From NCBI GenBank assembly GCA_030706265.1, contig JAUZOX010000002.1, positions 1 to 29,968 on the forward strand: a stretch of DNA of 29,968 nucleotides, written 5' to 3'. Shown here in pieces: positions 25,801-29,968 of this stretch. The notes below the pieces were generated by a model that was given only the letters and a program-made list of their open reading frames with translations, ran no database searches and had not been told where the DNA came from. Position 1 is the stretch's first letter. Each line of letters begins with the position of its first letter. The position numbers and the translations under genes are program-made. Origin of the DNA: Bacteroidota bacterium. GTDB lineage: Bacteria > Bacteroidota > Bacteroidia > Bacteroidales > Cfx3-03.

Positions 25801-26109
25801 TTGCTTGTTTGCAATTTTGGAATAGCAATCTCCCAACAGGCATTGTACAGTATAAGCAAGGCTTTGTTCATTTTGTGAAACCGGATTTAAACGGATCTTT
25901 AAAAGCAATGAAATCGCTTCTTCAGGTTTGTTTGATGTAAGCTTTGCTGAAGCTTGACTCAGCATATTTCGAATAGCGGTTTCATTCCTGAGCGAAACTG
26001 GCGGAGCACCCTTAATTTGAAACGAAAACGAAATGCATATGAATAATATAAACAGCCAACCAAATGGACAAGTGATAGTATAAAATCTACATTTTAAGAT
26101 TTTTGGCAT
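22801..26109 (-). CDS. Membrane-anchored TPR-CHAT protease
   Basis: This 1102-residue protein combines many tetratricopeptide repeats with a C-terminal CHAT domain, a caspase-like cysteine peptidase fold. Residues about 13-33 form a signal peptide or membrane helix. TPRs run from roughly 40 to 500 (for example NLGYIYENQGNNKEALKSL), then a helical linker, then CHAT at about 720-1060. The catalytic pair is visible: His in HLSAHTIID (about H929) and Cys in LSACNTGNG (about C976), followed by GEGIISIARGFFYAGVPSVV. A final membrane helix (1078-1097) ends in RRKNK, so the bulk is predicted periplasmic with a cytoplasmic tip. Its substrate is unknown. The sigma/anti-sigma-like pair 2 kb away is a possible functional partner. 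Confidence 0.88.
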   Translation of the reverse strand: MPKILKCRFYTITCPFGWLFILFICISFSFQIKGAPPVSLRNETAIRNMLSQASAKLTSNKPEEAISLLLKIRLNPVSQNEQSLAYTVQCLLGDCYSKIANKQDIAQQYYLEAKKSAEKLKDLIKLGDIYHKIGLCNLEMGRLEEARKAFNSAIFFKTRVHGKDHISLALEYNGLGNSYFYKHILNLALDNYKRALAIADKANKYGTDNAMFDQNVAIAYAAKGDYDNALLYFNHSIDISKHLYGTKSAAITQVYLNLGVLFYQIGKPQKAFEFYNQAEAILKNDPLQKKGLGILYLNKGNIVTDQKDFGKALTYYIQALRILKDYYPNEHPTINTIYVNLGYIYENQGNNKEALKSLFTARKNDSQTPLAIKIDRNIAGIYDKMGKFSEARKYYLSSIAKAKQIPGQDQEVAFSSYKFGDFLNNHKKNGLEYLNNALNIFTKYFGNRNQNVALVYNFLGTYYTSNNRDYQKALAYYQKALISIDEKFSLSNILYTPVVKNAYPSFVYFDILQNKAITLMNWYRRDHRRIDLLKAAMSSGEQALTMLDNIRDIYVSDESKYAIRERSQKISLVLMEVASELNRTEKNPQYIKDAFRFSEKSRSAVMLSYLREIEARQIGKIPAPLQNYERTLNIDIADYQKFIFDQKQSKFPDKNKLEFFDNKLFQLNQKHDSLVHLIEKKYPSYYSLKYDKNVISIDDVASRLSRKQAFLEYYMSDTALFAFVITQKNQRILRTRMTTGIRNQINILRDQLTKVDPSKITGTNYALFVNAARNLYRILLEPFQNEIAGKDLIIVPDGELLYIPFDVLLTSTPKMNGLDYKSLPYLIKEHAVNYSASATITFGRKEKHERQAIDLGAFAPTYDKNYKYKNLVYGNKDSVMTLFPIPGALEEVNRASKIYKGEVIKGLMASEALFKAKAPNYNILHLSAHTIIDNENPMYSKLAFTPGIDNKEDGLLNTYELFNMNLNAELAILSACNTGNGKLQLGEGIISIARGFFYAGVPSVVMTLWSVEDYSSAELMELFYKHLSEGCAKDEALRLAKLDYLKQSDQLTAFPYYWAGYVNIGDNSPLEISRNKKMNYILSFAALILVLSSIYILRRKNK

Positions 26110-26309
26110 GCTGGATGAAAGAATTGATGAGCGCGAGTTGTGTGGTTTACTTTAGGCTGTAAAGTTAACTAATGGATCGAATAATTGAATGAATGGTTCA
26201 TTATTTTTATAAGTTTTAAATGAGTGAATAAATCGTTTGATAATAGATATTTAGCGCATTAAAATCGGCTTTTGGAGTTTTCTGCATGAATAAGAAAGCG
26301 TATATCAAT

Positions 26310-26538
26310 AAAAAGAGGCTGTCTCTAAAGTCCTGTGCCCCTTCGAAAACCTCAACATTTATCCCCTGAAATGCTTCCGATACCCTTTCAACATTTGTGG
26401 GTGTGGCTTCGTTTACATGTAAAAGACAAATGCCCCTGCCTTAAAGGGATGTAGAAGGCGGGTATCCGGGTTCTGTAGCCTTTATAAAATGAAAAAAGAG
26501 AATGTCTCGCTTTTTGACAATTGAGACAGACTCTTTTT
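26310..26538. repeat. 229-bp element with 23-bp terminal inverted repeats (MITE or IS relic candidate)
   Basis: The ends 26310-26332 (AAAAAGAGGCTGTCTCTAAAGTC, 23 bases; first 16 AAAAAGAGGCTGTCTC) and 26516-26538 are inverted copies with 19 of 23 positions matching. GAGGCTGTCTC-type termini are familiar from Bacteroidota insertion sequences. The interior carries no ORF of size. No target-site duplication is obvious. The right end also forms the terminator of the neighbouring T9SS gene. The interpretation as mobile-element remnant is inference. This element accounts for half of the 454-bp gap 26110-26563; the rest (26110-26309) shows nothing notable. Confidence 0.5.
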
Positions 26539-26539
26539 C
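26492..26539 (-). terminator. Terminator downstream of the T9SS protein gene
   Basis: Arms 26492-26508 (AAAAAAGAGAATGTCTC) and 26523-26538 (GAGACAGACTCTTTTT) pair with few mismatches around a 14-base loop. On the minus strand the stem ends in a T-run, 25 bp beyond the T9SS gene stop. Confidence 0.75.
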
Positions 26540-26563
26540 ACACACGTATAAGATTCTATAATT

Positions 26564-27814
26564 CTATCTGGCAAGAACCATTCGGGATGTTGCCGAATAA
26601 TTCTTGTCACCTTTCAAACTAATCGTGCAGAAGTAAACTCCGGAACGGAGCGAATTGGCATTAAAAGGAAGTTGTTTGAAACCGGCTTCCTGATATCCAT
26701 TTACCGGTGTAGCGACCAATTGGCCTTCGATGTTGAAGATTTTCATTTCAACAACACCTGCTGTCGGTAGTGTGTAAACGATATTTGTTGAACCTGCAAA
26801 TGGGTTTGGCCATGCGCCTTTAAGCGCAAAAGCAAATGCTTCACTTTTTTGTATCGATAGTGAAGGTAATTCAACTTTGGCTGTGCTAACGATTTCTCCT
26901 GATTTACTTATCAAATGACTATTTTCCCCAAGATCGAATGTGGATTGATCCCCATTAGTTGATTTGCCTTTAATGACAAAAAGGGTGGTGGCGTTCGACA
27001 AATCGAGCGTTTTCATATTGGGATCCACCCAATTTGCATTGATAGTCTGGCCTGAGACATTCACATTCAAACCTTGAATAGCGGGAATTACTTCATCAAT
27101 TTTGAAATTGGACGGACATACGATGCTTAAACCAAAACCGGCTGCAGGCACTGCAGAAGAAATCCTGACGGGGAGTTCAACGGCTGAATTGACGGTGTTA
27201 GAAGTATTAACATAAGCTAAATTAATTGCTGTAGTTGGTTTGCTACCCGGTAGATAAACTGAACCTAAATCTCCTGTTGAAGTGCCACTTGACGGTGGAA
27301 TAGGAATATCCCCATTTGCCGTTTTAGTTCCCTTTGCCGAAACATGAACTGTTTCAAATTTCCAGTTACCTGCAGGAAAAGTATAGGAAGATTTTGCCCA
27401 ATTGCTGACCATCATAACAAAATCATTTCTGTCTACAACGTTATTATTATCGACATCTGCAGCGATAAGCTGGATGTTGCTGAGCGGTAAATAACCGGAA
27501 ATGTACATTAGAACTGAAAGGCAATCCTGCATCGAATAACCTCTTGAAGGTTTATCCGAGCTGGCCTTTACTGTATATTCACCTGCCGGTACATTTGCGA
27601 AAGTATACGTCCCGTCGCTGTTTGTTGTAGTGGTAGCCACAACCTGTTTGTTCTGATCTACCAATGTTACGTTTACATCACTTAGCGGAGATTGACTGTC
27701 GTTGTGATATATATACTTACCAGTTACATTAACTGTTTGAGCCTGAGCAGCAAAAACAAAAAATATGGCTGCTGCCAGTGACATCAATTTGAATAATTTT
27801 TCTTTGCCCATCAT
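26564..27814 (-). CDS. Secreted T9SS type A sorting-domain protein with dockerin-like and cohesin-like regions
   Basis: This 416-residue protein is predicted to be exported by Sec and then across the outer membrane by the type IX system. The signal peptide covers residues 1-26, ending AQAQT. Residues about 28-90 form a carboxypeptidase-regulatory/SdrD-B-like beta sandwich (NSDGTYTFANVPAGEYTV). A dockerin-type segment (95-140) has an EF-hand-like loop DVDNNNVVDRNDF. A cohesin-like beta domain spans about 185-320. The C-terminal 83 residues are the sorting domain, starting AWPNPFAGSTNIVYTLP and ending SRMVLAR. No catalytic domain is seen, so a structural, adhesive or scaffold role is likely. 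ATG codons at 27814 and 27811 are both possible starts. Confidence 0.85.
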   Translation of the reverse strand: MMGKEKLFKLMSLAAAIFFVFAAQAQTVNVTGKYIYHNDSQSPLSDVNVTLVDQNKQVVATTTTNSDGTYTFANVPAGEYTVKASSDKPSRGYSMQDCLSVLMYISGYLPLSNIQLIAADVDNNNVVDRNDFVMMVSNWAKSSYTFPAGNWKFETVHVSAKGTKTANGDIPIPPSSGTSTGDLGSVYLPGSKPTTAINLAYVNTSNTVNSAVELPVRISSAVPAAGFGLSIVCPSNFKIDEVIPAIQGLNVNVSGQTINANWVDPNMKTLDLSNATTLFVIKGKSTNGDQSTFDLGENSHLISKSGEIVSTAKVELPSLSIQKSEAFAFALKGAWPNPFAGSTNIVYTLPTAGVVEMKIFNIEGQLVATPVNGYQEAGFKQLPFNANSLRSGVYFCTISLKGDKNYSATSRMVLAR

Positions 27815-28146
27815 GATTCAAAATTAGAGTATAAATAATATCATTTAGTTTATTTAGGGATTTCTTCTATCTTAATCCGGAAAAAAAGAAAAGGTAACCC
27901 TTAAAACTAAATTATTTTAAAAATAATTTTCAATTTTGCATCGTTCACTTTTTTTTACCGTACTTTGGTTAAATAATATTTATCGCCTAATTTATTGCCA
28001 AAAATAAAATAAATAAAAGTAAAAATAGATAGTGTATTTATATTGCTGAAAATCAGTTGGCAAATAATGGTGCGGGAAAAATGTTGAAAAAAAATGTTAA
28101 AAGATGTATTACCTTTTTGAAAAAACTGGATTAAAGAGCTGTGGGG
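27815..28146. other. Divergent AT-rich intergenic region with a 21-bp palindrome
   Basis: About 330 bases between the T9SS gene and the sigma factor gene. It holds a perfect AT-only palindrome, arms AAATTATTTT (27909-27918) and AAAATAATTT (27920-27929) around one base. A TAATTTTG box at 27819-27826 (minus strand) is too close to the T9SS start for a normal leader. Promoters for both genes must lie here, but I cannot place them confidently. Confidence 0.45.
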
Positions 28147-28728
28147 ATGATTCGTTATACAGATGAAGCGATTGTGGAAGGATTGAGATTGAGGAAGGAA
28201 AAAATCATAAAGTATGTGTACAAAGAATATTTTTCAATGGCACGACACTTAATTGTGAACAATTCCGGAACCAATCAAGATGCCGAGGACGTTTTTCAAG
28301 ATGCATTGGTGATTGTGTATAAAAGAATCATTGATGATGAACTTTCTTTAAATAGTTCATTCAAGACATTTTTTTATTCAATATGTCGAAATATTTGGTT
28401 GCAACGGCTTGGTAAAATGAAGGATAGAAGTAATGACTTTGTCGATTTTGAAAGCATTACAAATTTATCCGAACCCACGAATGATGAAATAAACAGCATC
28501 GAGAATAAAAAACAGAAGCTTTATCAAATACATTTTCTGAATTTAAGTGAAGATTGCCAAAAAGTGTTACAGCTATTTCTCAGAAAGATATCCCTACGTG
28601 AGATTTCTTCTATAATGGGCTATAAAACTGAAAAATACGCTAAAACCAGGAAATTTAAATGCAAAGAAGAATTGAAATCTCGCATCATTAATGATCCCAA
28701 TTATTTAAAAATATACACCGATGATTAA
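28147..28728 (+). CDS. ECF-type RNA polymerase sigma factor
   Basis: This 193-residue protein is an extracytoplasmic-function sigma factor that would direct RNA polymerase to a small regulon. Region 2 includes ARHLIVNNSGTNQDAEDVFQ, here AEDVFQDALVIVYKRI, and FFYSICRNIWLQRL (about 80-93). Region 4 is LNLSEDCQKVLQLFL followed by the helix-turn-helix ISLREISSIMGYKTEKYAK. A GTG two codons upstream (28141) is open, but the ATG at 28147 is the more usual start. Its last 8 bp overlap the next gene, a membrane protein resembling an anti-sigma factor, which points to coupled translation and paired function. Confidence 0.9.
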   Translation: MIRYTDEAIVEGLRLRKEKIIKYVYKEYFSMARHLIVNNSGTNQDAEDVFQDALVIVYKRIIDDELSLNSSFKTFFYSICRNIWLQRLGKMKDRSNDFVDFESITNLSEPTNDEINSIENKKQKLYQIHFLNLSEDCQKVLQLFLRKISLREISSIMGYKTEKYAKTRKFKCKEELKSRIINDPNYLKIYTDD

Positions 28729-29476
28729 GAAAACTTCCCACAGCCAGCGTATTGAACAGTATCGGTTTGGCCCAATGTCTGAAAGTGAGAGATTAAAATT
28801 TGAGAGAGAACTGATAGAAAATCCGGAGCTAAACCACGAATTTCAACTTGACCTTGAAATTGAAGAATCTTTGAAACAGTATGATATTATAGACTTGCGC
28901 CGGAAAATCTTTAGAGCAATAAATGAAGATAAAGCTCAGGTTAAGTATCCTGTCAATAAATCATTCCATTCGAAATGGTATATGGTTGCAGCCAGCATTA
29001 CCTTTTTAATATTGCTGGCAGGAGCTATTCATTTGATGAAACCGGTTAAATATACGAATAATAATCTCTTCGAAATGTATTATTCGAGTGAGAACGCGCA
29101 TAGTGTGACACGTTCAGCCGCAACCAATAATAATAATGAGGAGGCGATGTCAAAATACCGGGAAAAAGATTTCAACGCTGCCCTTGTCCTTTTTAATGAG
29201 ATTTTAGACAAAGATCCCAATAATATATATATCAGGTATTATACCGGACTTGCAAGTATCGAAGCAAATCAAACGGACAAAGCCATTCATGAATTCAAAT
29301 TTATTATCGATCAAAAGAACAATCTCTTTGTCGAAAATGCCCAGTGGTACCTGGCATTATGTTATCTAAAAAATAATCAGGTAGAAACAGCAAAAGACTT
29401 ATTCGTTCAAATAAGCAATTCCTCGAACTCACATAATCAGGAAGCAACACAAATATTAAAAAGAATTACTAAGTAA
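28721..29476 (+). CDS. Membrane TPR protein, putative anti-sigma factor
   Basis: This 251-residue bitopic protein has an N-terminal cytoplasmic part (1-85) with an anti-sigma-like opening, FGPMSESERLKFERELIENP followed by ELNHEFQLDLE. One membrane helix lies at about 87-106 (YMVAASITFLILLAGAIHLM). An Asn-rich linker and two or three TPR repeats occupy the periplasmic side (about 145-251, FNAALVLFNEILDKDPNN, AIHEFKFIIDQ, AQWYLALCYLKNNQVETAK). The 8-bp overlap with the sigma gene and the topology suggest that it holds the sigma factor and senses an envelope signal through the TPRs. The anti-sigma role is inferred, not shown. Confidence 0.75.
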   Translation: MIKKTSHSQRIEQYRFGPMSESERLKFERELIENPELNHEFQLDLEIEESLKQYDIIDLRRKIFRAINEDKAQVKYPVNKSFHSKWYMVAASITFLILLAGAIHLMKPVKYTNNNLFEMYYSSENAHSVTRSAATNNNNEEAMSKYREKDFNAALVLFNEILDKDPNNIYIRYYTGLASIEANQTDKAIHEFKFIIDQKNNLFVENAQWYLALCYLKNNQVETAKDLFVQISNSSNSHNQEATQILKRITK

Positions 29477-29547
29477 AGTTGAATTTATGAATTGATGATA
29501 TTTACCCATTAGATTTATTGTTTTTTTTCAGATTGCTTTCACCTAAC

Positions 29548-29591
29548 AAGAGAAGCTGTTTCAAATTCATGAGACAGCTCTTTTGTTTTTA
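29548..29591 (+). terminator. Terminator downstream of the sigma/anti-sigma-like pair
   Basis: The stem AGCTGTTTC (29554-29562) pairs with GAGACAGCT (29571-29579) with one G-T wobble and an eight-base loop, followed by CTTTTGTTTTT. It lies about 70 bp after the TPR gene stop. The arm sequence is related to the repeats at 26310-26538. Confidence 0.75.
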
Positions 29592-29871
29592 AATCAGGTC
29601 GATTCTTATAAATTGGTTTACTGTTTTTTAACAATTGTTATCTGCAGATGGGAAAGCAATAATGAGAATATGGATTAGACGATGGCAAAACCAAATAATT
29701 CAACTTTTAAATCTTCTGATAATCCTAATCTTTACTCATTTTAAATTATTTTTTAGGGGTTGAAAAGATTCAAATTTTAGCTATTTATAAAGGTTAAAAT
29801 ACTAATTTTGCCAAAAATTTGAGTCGGGTCCCTAAAAATTTATAAAACAGGGTATATTAAATATTTAGCAT
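29592..29871 (+). promoter_or_regulatory. Leader and promoter region of the pyruvate oxidoreductase gene
   Basis: This AT-rich stretch contains no convincing gene (one 33-codon ORF starting at 29662 has no recognisable motif). A TAATTTTG -7 box at 29803-29810 matches TAnnTTTG and would give a leader of about 55 bases. The -33 element is not clear. Confidence 0.45.
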
Positions 29872-29968
29872 ATGACAACAAAGAAAAATTTTATCACTTG
29901 TGACGGTAACTATGCGGCGGCACATATCGCTTATCTTTTTAGCGAAGTAGCTGCAATTTATCCGATCA
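29872..29968 (+). CDS. nifJ: Pyruvate:ferredoxin (flavodoxin) oxidoreductase, 5' end only
   Basis: The window ends 32 codons into a plus-strand ORF beginning MTTKKNFITCDGNYAAAHIA and continuing YLFSEVAAIYPI. This is the characteristic N-terminus of the large single-chain pyruvate:ferredoxin oxidoreductase (usual form TCDGNxAAAHVAY then EVAAIYPITPSS). The enzyme oxidises pyruvate to acetyl-CoA and CO2 with reduction of ferredoxin, using thiamine diphosphate and iron-sulfur clusters, and is oxygen sensitive. Its presence suggests fermentative anaerobic metabolism. The rest of the roughly 1200-residue protein is outside the window, so integrity cannot be judged. Confidence 0.9.
   Translation, partial: MTTKKNFITCDGNYAAAHIAYLFSEVAAIYPI

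Noticed and set aside
22801..26109. CHAT gene as part of a CRISPR type III-E (Craspase-like) system
   Set aside because: No Cas gene or repeat array is present, and the protein has membrane helices unlike the cytoplasmic TPR-CHAT of those systems.
27819..27826. TAATTTTG box before the T9SS gene
   Set aside because: It ends only five bases before the first ATG, which would leave essentially no leader; such boxes arise easily in AT-rich DNA.

Overview
The window looks like a chromosomal segment from an anaerobic or facultatively anaerobic member of the Bacteroidota. The evidence is a type IX secretion sorting domain, several AT-rich promoters with TAnnTTTG -7 boxes, an N-acyltransferase/O-acyltransferase pair like the glycine-lipid (Gls) genes of Bacteroides, an FtsI with a PASTA tail, and the start of a pyruvate:ferredoxin oxidoreductase. 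Base composition is AT-rich throughout. I saw no tRNA, rRNA, CRISPR array, phage gene or intact insertion sequence.

Region 1 (1-13775, minus strand) is a division and cell wall (dcw) operon. In transcription order it reads mraZ, rsmH, ftsL, ftsI (PASTA PBP), murE, mraY, a truncated murD, ftsW, murG, murC, ftsQ, ftsA, ftsZ. ftsZ is cut by the window edge. Genes overlap or lie a few bases apart except before ftsZ (111 bp). Upstream of mraZ sits a 10-bp-periodic array of GTGGG-like boxes followed directly by a -7 box, which fits MraZ autoregulation. The main surprise is murD: only the C-terminal 182 residues are present, and about 255 residues (UDP-substrate domain and most of the ATPase domain) are missing between mraY and the fragment.

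Region 2 (14056-16555, plus strand) is divergent from the dcw operon. It holds an acyltransferase and a GNAT N-acyltransferase, probably for N-acyl amino-acid lipids, then the ribosome-assembly GTPase gene ysxC/engB. It ends at a bidirectional terminator (16593-16632).

Region 3 (16646-21912) has a biotin-dependent acyl-CoA carboxylase pair (carboxyltransferase and biotin carrier, with no biotin carboxylase beside them), a MmcQ/YjbR-family gene, a small two-helix membrane protein and mutS2.

Region 4 (21913-29476) is accessory-like. It contains an 888-bp gene desert with a 34-bp inverted repeat, a membrane-anchored TPR-CHAT protease, a small inverted-repeat element, a secreted T9SS protein with dockerin-like and cohesin-like parts, and an ECF sigma factor overlapping a membrane TPR gene that resembles an anti-sigma factor. 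Together these suggest an envelope signalling module, which is inference. The window closes with the 5' end of a pyruvate:ferredoxin oxidoreductase gene (29872 onward).
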